Of a stretch of DNA of 7,625 nucleotides, positions 1-6,179 are shown piece by piece. The notes beneath the pieces are model-generated. The model worked only from the letters and a program-made list of their open reading frames with translations, was not told where the DNA came from and made no database searches. Origin of the DNA: an uncultured Eubacteriales bacterium (GTDB lineage Bacteria > Bacillota > Clostridia > UBA1381); the NCBI GenBank assembly GCA_900556575.1, contig USPO01000067.1, forward strand, positions 1 to 7,625, read 5' to 3'. Position 1 is the stretch's first letter, and each line of letters starts with the position of its first letter. The translations under genes and the position numbers were made by a program.

Positions 1-1
1 A

Positions 2-723
2 CTTTACGGTATCGCACAGGAATTATCCCTTGCAGGAATTACAGAAAGCCACGTTCATCTTTCTGTCGGACTTCCGCTTATGTGGTATTCGGAGCAGCGT
101 GAGAGCTTTGCAGAGTATCTCAGGCAGAATGAATATGTGGAGTTTGTATATAACGGCAAGACCTATCATATTCACATTGACAGCATTTCAGTTTATCCTC
201 AGGGGGATATTGTGCGGTGTATGACAAGCTCAGAGATATGGACGGAGTAAATATGATTGCAGACATCGGGAACGGCACTATGAACATTTTGAAGGTCATT
301 GATCATAAGTGCATCATTGACAGCTGCCGTACCGAAAAGCTGGAAGTTGAGAAGTGTATTTTCAGAATACGCAATGCCGTTATGAATAAATTTCACGAAG
401 GTATTGACGAAAGCATTATCACAAAGTTTTTCAGAAACGAAGAGCAGGAGCTTCCCGAAGAATACAGAAAGGTCATGGAGAGCTGTACAGCCGATTACTG
501 TTCGGACATTCTTGCGGCATTGTACAGCAACGAGTACAATTCAAAGCTGATGAAGCTGTATGTGGTGGGCGGCGGAGCGATTGTCATGAGCAATCACAAT
601 ATCAATCCCCCAAACACAACGTTCATCACAGACATTTGCTCAAACGCAAAGGGATATGAATTTCAGGCAAAGAGAAATCTGAGGAAGTGTGCAGATGGTA
701 AAGACAACAAATCTCAGGCTTAA
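2..723 (+). CDS. parM: ParM/StbA-like actin-fold partition ATPase, 5' partial and frameshifted
   Basis: Actin-like ATPases of the ParM/StbA family polymerise to push plasmid or element copies apart, working with a ParR adaptor. The start of the gene lies outside the window. Bases 2-205 read in one frame (includes HVHLSVGLPLMWYSEQR and ends SVYPQG), then the homologous reading continues one frame lower to the stop at 721-723. Visible motifs in the second part are DIGNGTMNIL (phosphate-2-like loop, bases about 262-291), LYVVGGGA (adenosine-binding loop, about 556-579) and the C-terminal SNAKGYEFQAKR, typical of ParM relatives. The break sits on GGGGG at 202-206. Read literally, the first frame stops at 248-250, and a protein could start only at GTG 217, which would lack the N-terminal ATPase lobe. 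Either a pseudogene or a homopolymer sequencing error. It overlaps the downstream parR-like gene. Family assignment is from motifs recognised by eye. Confidence 0.8.
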
Positions 724-1048
724 TATTGATAAGCCGAATCACCGAAAGGCGTATGAAATTTTGCAGAACTCCGAGATGAGTCATACAAAAACTATCGTTG
801 CCGCACTTCTTTCATTTTCCGAAAATGAAGAAAACCGCAAACATCTTTTTGACGGTATAAGAGAAATTGTCAGGGAGGAGATAAGGGTAGTTTTTGAAAA
901 TGCGTATATTGTGCAGGAGAGTATTTCCGAGAAATCTGTAATTTCTGCAAAAGCTCCCGAAAGCGAAAATTCTAAAAACGATAATACCGCAGATGCCGAT
1001 TATGATGAAAATGAAGATTACGTCGATGATGATTTTCTGAATATGTGA
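695..1048 (+). CDS. ParR/StbB-like partition adaptor protein
   Basis: A 117-residue protein that overlaps the end of the ParM-like gene by 29 bases in another frame, as expected of a translationally coupled parMR pair. ATG 695 is chosen because GAGGAAG (681-687) lies 7 bases upstream; GTG 689 is too close to that site. The N-terminus (TTNLRLNIDKPNHRKAYEIL) has the basic strand-then-helix look of the DNA-binding part of small proteins that follow ParM in clostridial integrative elements. A helical middle follows, and the C-terminus is very acidic (DADYDENEDYVDDDFLNM). In known ParR proteins the N-terminal RHH part binds centromere repeats and the C-terminus contacts the ParM filament; that role is inferred here from position and composition. 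No truncation is visible. Confidence 0.7.
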   Translation: MVKTTNLRLNIDKPNHRKAYEILQNSEMSHTKTIVAALLSFSENEENRKHLFDGIREIVREEIRVVFENAYIVQESISEKSVISAKAPESENSKNDNTADADYDENEDYVDDDFLNM

Positions 1049-1134
1049 GTTTTTCGCAGTTGGTATAACTCTTTTCCGAGTGGTGTGGCTTCAATATCCC
1101 GCTGTTTTGATATAAGTATTAAAAAAGCCAAAAT

Positions 1135-1242
1135 TGAAGTTGAAAATATGGTATCTGAACGTGGGATAATTGAAGCCAATCGGAATGTGGTGCTGATATG
1201 GGACAGAAATGAAGCCGAAAATGTGGTATGAATTATGCCCCA
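1135..1242 (+). repeat. Three imperfect direct repeats, candidate partition site
   Basis: Units begin TGAAGTTGAAAATATGGTAT (1135), TGAAGCCAATCGGAATGTGG (1171) and TGAAGCCGAAAATGTGGTAT (1210), at spacings of 36 and 39 bases; the first two end in TGGGA. They lie directly after the parM/parR-like pair, so a centromere-like binding array is possible. The same stretch is also open, in the parR frame, for about 60 codons after the parR stop (to TGA 1229) and reads partly like IEVENMVSERGI, so diverged coding debris is an alternative. Rated low because the repeats are loose. Confidence 0.35.
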
Positions 1243-1271
1243 TATTAACGCTGAAATTGTAAGCAGTATCA

Positions 1272-1317
1272 GAAAACGGCGGTTTTCATACCAATCGTTT
1301 CTATGACAGGTTGGTAT
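1272..1317. other. Adjacent inverted repeats upstream of the coiled-coil gene
   Basis: Two inverted repeats lie side by side. GAAAAC (1272-1277) pairs with GTTTTC (1282-1287) around a 4-base loop, and ATACCAA (1288-1294) pairs with TTGGTAT (1311-1317) around 16 bases. A further TTGGTAT occurs at 1060-1066, so the motif brackets the intergenic region. There is no following T run, so a terminator is not well supported. The second pair ends 24 bases before the ATG at 1342 and could be an operator for the HTH protein encoded there, which is inference only. Confidence 0.35.
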
Positions 1318-1341
1318 TAGCTTCAAAAAGGACGGTGAAAT

Positions 1342-2073
1342 ATGAGGATCAGCGAGTTTTGCAAAAAATTCAATGTTACCCATCAGGCAGTACATGACAA
1401 AATGAAAAATCATGCTGCCGAGCTGGAAAGGCATATCACGAAGGACGAGAGAAATGTACTTGATCTCGATTCCTTTGCAGTAGAGCTTCTGAAACCCAAG
1501 CGTGAAACCTACAAGGCTCTCGAAGAACGTAATTTGTATCTGGAAAATATCTATAAAGAAACAGTTTCGGAGAATGAGCAGCTTCGGGAAGAACGTGATA
1601 AATTGGTTTCAAAAACAGCCGATTCCGATGCCGTTATTGAGTTTATGAGCAAGCAGGTCAAGAAATATGCGGACGAAAATGCCTATCTAAAAAATCAAAA
1701 TGCAGAGTATCAGAGTAAACTGTACGAAACAAATAGGCTTAACAGACAGTATGAAACAAAATGCAGCGAAGAAGCCGAAAAAAACGAATCGGAAATTTTT
1801 CGGTTGACTGCTGAGGTTGAAAAGCTGAATGAAAGGATCAAGTGTTCCAACGAAAAGAATAATGAACAGTGGAAAAAGCTGCAGGAAAACAGAGTGGAGA
1901 TATCTAACCTTAATATGGACGTAGCCAAGAGAGATGATGAGATAGTAAAGCTTAATAAAGAAATAGCGGATCTCAAGGCAAAGCTTCAGAAATATGAGGA
2001 TAAGCAGTCCGCAAAACAGGACGCATTAAAACAGAACAGCACGAAAAAGTCGATTTTCGGACGTAAAAAATAA
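1342..2073 (+). CDS. HTH plus long coiled-coil protein, plasmid/element accessory type
   Basis: A 243-residue protein not assignable to a named family. Residues about 1-22 (ISEFCKKFNVTHQAVHDKMK) look like a small helix-turn-helix, similar in style to the N-termini of plasmid proteins that recognise their own control region. Residues about 55-230 are highly charged and helical (repeated Glu/Lys with Leu, Ile, Asn spacing) and predict a long coiled coil. The C-terminus is short and basic (KKSIFGRKK). This layout resembles KfrA-like and DUF536-like plasmid proteins, but no sequence identity to them is claimed. The start is supported by AAGGAC (1327-1332), 9 bases before the ATG. It follows the partition genes on the same strand, so a role in element maintenance or DNA organisation is plausible. 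It appears intact, unlike the genes on either side. Confidence 0.7.
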   Translation: MRISEFCKKFNVTHQAVHDKMKNHAAELERHITKDERNVLDLDSFAVELLKPKRETYKALEERNLYLENIYKETVSENEQLREERDKLVSKTADSDAVIEFMSKQVKKYADENAYLKNQNAEYQSKLYETNRLNRQYETKCSEEAEKNESEIFRLTAEVEKLNERIKCSNEKNNEQWKKLQENRVEISNLNMDVAKRDDEIVKLNKEIADLKAKLQKYEDKQSAKQDALKQNSTKKSIFGRKK

Positions 2074-2099
2074 CATATCTGCAAGGCTTGCAAATATGT
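2073..2099. other. 27-base hairpin directly after the coiled-coil gene
   Basis: ACATAT-C-TGCAA (2073-2084) pairs with TTGCA-A-ATATGT (2088-2099) around a GGC loop, giving 11 pairs and one internal C/A mismatch. It begins on the last base of the TAA stop codon. No T run follows, so it is not a canonical Rho-independent terminator; it could protect the 3' end of the message or be a protein-binding site. Confidence 0.5.
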
Positions 2100-2142
2100 G
2101 CAGGTCGCTTGCGGATAATGGAGAAATTTGCATGATTTTTAC

Positions 2143-2167
2143 GAAGGAGGTGACTGCTATGATTTAG
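2143..2167 (+). promoter_or_regulatory. Strong orphan ribosome site followed by ATG-ATT-TAG
   Basis: GAAGGAGGTG (2143-2152) is a near-perfect Shine-Dalgarno sequence, 8 bases (counted from AGGAGG) before ATG at 2159, yet the reading frame stops after two codons. It may be the surviving front of a gene lost by deletion or frameshift, or a minimal start-stop unit. No coding region clearly belongs to it. Confidence 0.5.
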
Positions 2168-2197
2168 CAAGCATAGAATTTGTGTACCCAAATTCAG

Positions 2198-2214
2198 ACG
2201 GCGTTCGCCGCCGT
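2198..2214. other. GC-rich 6-bp hairpin
   Basis: ACGGCG (2198-2203) and CGCCGT (2209-2214) form a perfect 6-bp stem with a TTCGC loop. It lies in the degenerate stretch between the coiled-coil gene and the recombinase remnant, 44 bases before a second ribosome-site-like GGGAGG. No T run follows. Function unknown; it may be part of a leader structure or an old recombination site. Confidence 0.35.
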
Positions 2215-2257
2215 AGTCCTTATATAAGTATATTCATAGATATAGACGGGAGGTATT

Positions 2258-2329
2258 ATGAACAGAAACATAGTTATGAAATTCCGACCTTCAGGAAAGG
2301 ATACGAAAGCTCCACAGCACGAAAAATGA
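2258..2329 (+). CDS. Possible 23-residue peptide with its own ribosome site
   Basis: ATG 2258 follows GGGAGG (2248-2253) by 4 bases and opens a short frame (MNRNIVMKFRPSGKDTKAPQ and three more residues) ending at TGA 2327-2329. It overlaps the first codons of the recombinase remnant in another frame. No family is recognised. It may be the decayed beginning of a gene or a chance open frame; coding status is doubtful. Confidence 0.25.
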   Translation: MNRNIVMKFRPSGKDTKAPQHEK

Positions 2330-2513
2330 GCTTGAAAAAAAGCTGATGCTTGTTGACAGACGTGTGAAAAAAATTGATACAAAACCGCTTCTTGATCCGC
2401 TTAACAGGTGGGATACGCTTACTGTTGAGGAGAAAAACAATCTTGCCCGAATGATGATCGAGAAGATATATATATCGACAGAAAAGGGTGTAGATATACA
2501 CTATTATTTTTAA
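2280..2513 (+). pseudogene. C-terminal remnant of a large serine recombinase
   Basis: About 77 codons, open from the TGA at 2277-2279 to the stop at 2511-2513, with no start codon at the front. The translation begins NSDLQERIRKLHSTKNELEK, a short charged helix, then KKIDTKPLLDPLNRWDTLTV, EEKNNLARMMIEKIYIS and a final VDIHYYF. A helix, then a DPL-RW-L-EK block, then a closing beta strand matches, from memory, the extreme C-terminus of large serine recombinases of clostridial integrative elements. The catalytic serine domain and zinc-ribbon region are absent, so the fragment cannot recombine DNA. It sits in the same frame as the helicase tail that follows, separated only by its own stop. The family call is by eye and is moderately secure. 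Confidence 0.5.
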
Positions 2514-2519
2514 GATTTT

Positions 2520-3610
2520 TTAGGCTCTCTTGTTTTGGTTGGCAACCCTTTGATTAAGAAGGAGATGGAGCTTCAAGCTCTCATAAAGGACTTGAAAATG
2601 GAGAAATCACGATATTCCGAGCATATCTATGAGCTTCAGGATAATATCCGTATAAAAATTCCTGAAAAGCTCCGCACAAATGAGCTTGTAATACAGCATC
2701 TTCAGAAAGATTTTGATATAGCAAGCAGCACCCCGAAGTTTGTTGATGAGGACGGTAAGGAAACCTACCCTATTACGCTTATGGGTGATGTATATAACGA
2801 CCGCAAGGAAGCAGGCACAAGGCTGAAAACGCTTATTTCAGTCAATGCTGCAAAAATAGCGGAGGGAAAGATGTTTGAAGTTGGTGAATATCGTTGTTTA
2901 AAGCTTTCCATATTCTTTGATGCTCTTTCAAAGCACGTTAAGGCTTGCCTTGATGGTGAAAAGCATCATTACTGCGACCTTAACCCCGAAACCGATGTGG
3001 GAAACATTATCCGACTGGATAACTGCATCAACAACATACAGAAAAGCATTGAAGATCTGAAAAGCTCAAATGAAACTATGAGGTCGGAGCTTAAACAGAT
3101 GGAAGCAGATGTGGACAAGCCGTTCTCAAAGGCAGAAGAGCTTCTGAAAGCCGAAACAGAGATCGAAGAAGTGCATCTCCAGCTGACAAAGTTTGAAATG
3201 ACTGATGATACTTTGCAGAAAGAGGTCTTTGAACGTCTTGCCGATATGTTTCCGCAGGTGCTTGAGGGTGACAGTGAATATGTGAAGTTCAATGTGCATG
3301 GCGGTGAGGATCTTCATGTGGAAATGAACGGTGATGTCCTTACGATTTGTCAGACATATGAGCAGAACGGTATGATCCGAGGATTGACCTCAAGGTTGAT
3401 TACGATAATAAGAAGGTTATCCCATTATCCTTTGAAAACAGCGGTATGGGAGTTTATGAGGAATACAGTTCCGAATTGACACCTGAAATCGCCAAGCAAA
3501 TGAATGATGTGCTTGATTTTATGGATAATACTATGCTGGAAAATATCGAAGCAGCAGGTTATGAGCCTGAAGAAAATAATTTTGTTAATTATGAAAGAAA
3601 AGATAGGTGA
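2520..3610 (+). pseudogene. Tail of a giant helicase/methylase-type element protein joined to a DUF6908-like domain, frameshifted
   Basis: The conserved part opens at about base 2541 with GNPLIKKEMELQ, the way the C-terminal ~220 residues of very large (2000+ residue) SNF2-helicase/DNA-methylase proteins of integrative conjugative elements read. It continues as a helical region with DVYNDRKEAGTRL, VGEYRCLKLSI, NIIRLDNCI and DKPFSKAEELLKAE. No ribosome site precedes TTG 2535, so it is not a natural start. At ATG 3198 the text changes to TDDTLQKEVFERLADMFPQV and then VLTICQTYEQNGM, resembling the DUF6908 family, normally a separate small element protein. At 3372-3376 the frame drops by one: the homologous reading resumes as DPRIDLKVDYDNKKVIPLSF, continues to NYERKDR and stops at 3608-3610. 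The unshifted frame ends at 3479 with unrelated residues. No helicase or methylase catalytic motif remains. Family calls are from memory of element proteins. Confidence 0.6.
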
Positions 3611-3765
3611 TAGTTACATGTATCACAAATTCGAGTGTATAATTGACATTATCTGATTGAGACTTGTTTCGCCTTGATTTTTGGGGTAGGCATATTATAT
3701 CAAATTAGTGTGCAGCAGTCAAATATAAGGTTTAAACGAAGGTAAAAACAGTATTGTTATAAAAT
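3611..3765. other. Non-coding junction between element debris and the sigma operon
   Basis: About 155 bases between the end of the + strand element remnants and the end of the - strand operon. No open frame with a ribosome site was found on either strand. TTGACA (about 3647-3652) occurs without a convincing -10 box. No clear direct repeat marking an element end was visible, although an attachment site could lie here. Confidence 0.4.
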
Positions 3766-3827
3766 AAAAAGCTCCATTAAAAAATCATTCGGCAGAACAC
3801 ACCGAAAGGTTTGAAATGGAGCATTTT
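3766..3827. terminator. Nested inverted-repeat terminator, probably bidirectional
   Basis: The outer stem GCTCCATT (3771-3778) pairs with AATGGAGC (3815-3822) and is flanked by A5 on the left and T5 on the right, so each strand ends in a T run. Inside it TTCGG (3788-3792) pairs with CCGAA (3802-3806). It begins just past the stop of the second sigma factor gene, which reads leftwards, and faces the element remnants that read rightwards, as expected of a shared terminator. Confidence 0.65.
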
Positions 3828-3830
3828 TAT

Positions 3831-4394
3831 TTAATGAATATGCTGTTCGCCTGTTAATAGTTCCAAGTAACATTTGCGCAGAGATGCTCTTGCACGGGAC
3901 AGACATTCTCTTACATAAGTTGCTTTAATACCAATATGCTCGGCAGTCTGTTCATCATTTAGGTGAAGGATCGCCTTATCAAGAATTATCTGTCTGTATC
4001 GTGGGTGAAGCTTATTTAAGGCTTCCAGAAGCATGCGGTTATCGTAATCCTTGATTGCAATGACCTCAGGATTGCTTTCAACCATTGGCTCAAGGTCAGG
4101 AAATTCACTGATGCTTACAGTTGTGATGCTTTTATTCTTTTTAAGAACGGTAAAGCAGTGGTATTTGGTGGTCATATAAAGATAACTTCTCATTTTCGCG
4201 GGTGAGACCTTTTGAACATTATCCATATATTTCCATAATTTTAGAAAGACCTGCTGTAAAGCATCTTCGGCATCATGCTGATTTTTCAGAATGTTAAGAG
4301 CGCATAAGAACATCATCTGATGATATTCTTCATACAGCTTGTTGAAGTAATCCCGTGTGTCTGCGTCGTCAATTACTTCAAGAAACAGCAGCAT
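3831..4394 (-). CDS. Sigma-70 family (ECF-like) sigma factor, second of the operon
   Basis: A 187-residue RNA polymerase sigma factor of region 2 plus region 4 type, which would direct polymerase to a small set of promoters. Region 2 spans about residues 17-88: YEEYHQMMFLCALNILKN, then DAEDALQQVFLKLWKY (core-binding and -10-recognition helices). Region 4 spans about 122-178: ALNKLHPRYRQIILDK, LNDEQTAEHIGI, then TYVRECLSRARASLRK, the recognition helix-turn-helix. Length is normal for the class. Its ATG shares an A with the stop of the upstream secreted-protein gene (TAATG) and there is no good ribosome site of its own, so translational coupling is likely. It resembles the first sigma factor of the operon in layout and in its N-terminal Asp-rich start, suggesting old duplication. 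Which anti-sigma controls it is not shown. Confidence 0.85.
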   Translation of the reverse strand: MLLFLEVIDDADTRDYFNKLYEEYHQMMFLCALNILKNQHDAEDALQQVFLKLWKYMDNVQKVSPAKMRSYLYMTTKYHCFTVLKKNKSITTVSISEFPDLEPMVESNPEVIAIKDYDNRMLLEALNKLHPRYRQIILDKAILHLNDEQTAEHIGIKATYVRECLSRARASLRKCYLELLTGEQHIH

Positions 4395-4852
4395 TACAGA
4401 TGGCAGGGATTAGAGAAACAGGTTACTGTTTCAATAACATTGTTTCTGCTGTTATATACCTGAACCTGTACATAGTTGCAATAATAATATGAAGAGCTTA
4501 ATGCACTTGTGCTTGTTTTTACAAATCCGGCAGGATCCTGAGAGGTGCTGGTCTGAGACCATGATTCTACGGCGGTCCAGTTTGATACGCCATCAGTGGA
4601 TTTCATAAGTGTCATTGTAATAACTGATTTTTTTGTGGAGTAAAGGAAATATGAACCGGTGCAGATTGCTTTATTGCTTTCGTTGATATCTATTCCGGAT
4701 GCAACATAATTTACATTGTCATAAAGAGGCATAACTCCATATGACGAGGCGGGAGCAACAGGCTGTACGGGTTCGTCATAAGCATATGTTGCAAATGACA
4801 TTGTTCCGATAATACTTAATGCGGTGATAAATGAAATAATTTTTTTCATCAT
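4394..4852 (-). CDS. Small secreted protein with four cysteines, DUF6147-like
   Basis: A 152-residue predicted exported protein. Residues 1-24 form a signal peptide: MMKK, then a hydrophobic core (IISFITALSIIGTMSF), with likely cleavage after ATYA. The mature part is Ser/Thr/Tyr-rich and beta-strand-like, with a late SSSYYYCNYVQVQVYNSRNN segment reminiscent of DUF6147-type secreted proteins of clostridia; that link is by impression. Cysteines at 64, 125, 145 and 150 could form two disulfides. There is no sortase or lipobox signal, so it is probably released or loosely wall-associated. ATG 4852 follows AGGAGG (4866-4861) by 8 bases; a second ATG follows immediately. It lies 48 bases after the anti-sigma-like gene. 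A TATAAT on the - strand (4885-4880) in that gap could be an internal promoter, but its -35 box is weak. Function unknown. Confidence 0.75.
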   Translation of the reverse strand: MMKKIISFITALSIIGTMSFATYAYDEPVQPVAPASSYGVMPLYDNVNYVASGIDINESNKAICTGSYFLYSTKKSVITMTLMKSTDGVSNWTAVESWSQTSTSQDPAGFVKTSTSALSSSYYYCNYVQVQVYNSRNNVIETVTCFSNPCHL

Positions 4853-4900
4853 AATGATGACCTCCTAAATATTTTTATAATTATATAGGATTGCAACATA

Positions 4901-5611
4901 TTATTTTAAAGATTGTGCAATTTTAACAAGTATTTCCTTGGTTGTTGTATCATCGGTTGAGGTAATGAAAAATGAGGTGTTATCATCAATCCACATTAGT
5001 GAAGAACCTCCATCTTTGGGAGTATAGACTGCAGTATTGCCGTTAACATCAATAGTTTCAGAATAGGTGGACTCGTTATCGGTATTTATAACTACATTGC
5101 TGGAATTGGAAATATTTGTACTTATTATAATACTTATTGATTTGCCATTGTCGTTTACAAATTTTTGCGTTGTGAGCGTACCATCTTTATTGTATGACTG
5201 TAAGCTATATCCGTCAGGGAGATAACCCGGCGATATTACATCATTGATGTTATAACTGTCGTTATATGTCGTATGCGTGGAGTGAATATTTGTGAGCCAA
5301 TCCAGAAATTTGAGCCTCAGTGCATCAACCGAGACTACAGATATTGAAAAGAATACAATTATAACAGCACATACTGTTACAGCGTATCTTCCGAATGTTG
5401 CAGCCTTTTTTCCAAATGAACGGATCCTGCCTTTTCGGTATTCTCTGTCAAGAGCTTTATAAAATTTTTCTCCTGCTTCCGGGTTGTCAGGAATGTCATC
5501 CATATTCTTATATTCTTCTTCAAGCTCTTTTCCGAATTCTTCAAGCATTTCGGATACAGCAAGGCTCATTACAGAGTTTTCATATTCTTCCATAAGTTTG
5601 CGGTCAGCCAT
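4901..5611 (-). CDS. Single-pass DUF4367 protein, probable anti-sigma factor
   Basis: A 236-residue membrane protein. Residues 1-75 are cytoplasmic and charged, mostly helical (EEFGKELEEEYKNMDD), suited to binding a sigma factor. Residues about 76-97 form one transmembrane helix (YAVTVCAVIIVFFSISVVSV). Residues about 125-235 are extracellular and match DUF4367: SPGYLPDGYSLQSYNKDG, a strand with SISIIIST, NGNTAVYTPKDG, SLMWIDDNTSFFITST and a closing EILVKIAQSL. Proteins of this design typically sit next to ECF-like sigma factors in clostridia and restrain them. ATG 5611 is preferred over GTG 5626 because GAGGG (5624-5620) lies 8 bases upstream and itself uses the GTG bases. The gene overlaps the upstream sigma gene by 8 bases, a sign of coupled, stoichiometric synthesis. 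The anti-sigma role is inferred from architecture and position. Confidence 0.8.
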   Translation of the reverse strand: MADRKLMEEYENSVMSLAVSEMLEEFGKELEEEYKNMDDIPDNPEAGEKFYKALDREYRKGRIRSFGKKAATFGRYAVTVCAVIIVFFSISVVSVDALRLKFLDWLTNIHSTHTTYNDSYNINDVISPGYLPDGYSLQSYNKDGTLTTQKFVNDNGKSISIIISTNISNSSNVVINTDNESTYSETIDVNGNTAVYTPKDGGSSLMWIDDNTSFFITSTDDTTTKEILVKIAQSLK

Positions 5612-6161
5612 TGAACTTGCCCTCACTTTCTTTTTGGCAAAGCTTTTTTATCTTGTTTACCAGCCTGCAGCGATATGTACGGATATTATTGTATTTCATA
5701 CCTGTCTGGCTTGATATCTCATGGTCGTCAAGACGCTCGAAATAGCTTTTTACAATAAAATCCTTTTCACTTTCATTCAACTTTTCTATTGCAGCTTTTG
5801 CAAGTTCCAGATCCAGTTTGTCCATAACAGCATTTTCGGTTGAAAAGTCACTTTTGACTTGATCCATGCCCGATTCTGCAAAATAATCAACATAGGACCC
5901 GTGCTTGGAATTTTGTGAAAGATAAGTTTTGCAGGTGTTTTCAATAGTAATGACAACATAAGCGGTCGCTTTGTAACAGTCGAGGCTTCGTAAAAGTTCG
6001 ATCTTGTCAATAAGCTTAACAAACGAATCACTGACCATATCTTCTGCTGTTTGCCAATCATGAGTTAAAGCATATGCCTTGTTGACCCAAAGCTTTCGCT
6101 TACCCCTATAAAGTGCAGCAATGAAATCACGGTCATCATCGTTTTCAATAACCATAAACAT
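5604..6161 (-). CDS. Sigma-70 family (ECF-like) sigma factor, first of the operon
   Basis: A 185-residue sigma factor. Region 2 lies at about residues 17-84 (LWVNKAYALTHDWQTAEDMV, SDSFVKLIDKIELLRS, then AYVVITIENTCKTYL); region 4 lies at about 122-174 (AAIEKLNESEKDFIVKSYF, LDDHEISSQTGMKYNNIRTY, RCRLVNKIKKL). The start is placed at ATG 6161, with AGGGGAA about 9 bases upstream; TTG 6170 touches that site and cannot use it. A further ATG follows two codons later. The 3' end overlaps the DUF4367 gene, the usual arrangement for a sigma factor and its anti-sigma partner. The gene starts 18 bases after the RHH gene stop. Typical members of this clostridial group act in envelope or antimicrobial stress; the actual regulon here is unknown. 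Confidence 0.85.
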   Translation of the reverse strand: MFMVIENDDDRDFIAALYRGKRKLWVNKAYALTHDWQTAEDMVSDSFVKLIDKIELLRSLDCYKATAYVVITIENTCKTYLSQNSKHGSYVDYFAESGMDQVKSDFSTENAVMDKLDLELAKAAIEKLNESEKDFIVKSYFERLDDHEISSQTGMKYNNIRTYRCRLVNKIKKLCQKESEGKFNG

Positions 6162-6179
6162 ATGGAGCAATTCCCCTTT

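Noticed and set aside
200..210. Programmed -1 frameshift at GGGGG in the ParM-like gene
   Set aside because: The codons CAG-GGG-GAT do not form the usual X-XXY-YYZ heptamer and ParM relatives are not known for this; an indel is simpler.
30..224. 64-codon + strand frame near the left edge
   Set aside because: The ParM-like reading in another frame (2-205) explains these bases with recognisable family text.
1018..1434. 138-codon open frame on the - strand across the parR end and the coiled-coil gene start
   Set aside because: It lies antisense to two supported genes, has no ribosome site, and its composition is that of a reverse shadow of helical charged proteins.
2128..2346. TTG-started 72-codon + strand frame
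   Set aside because: No ribosome site before TTG 2128; it crosses hairpins and the recombinase remnant in the wrong frame and shows no family features.
2969..3292. 107-codon - strand frame, Ser/Phe-rich
   Set aside because: Antisense shadow of the helicase-tail coding region, with no start signal.
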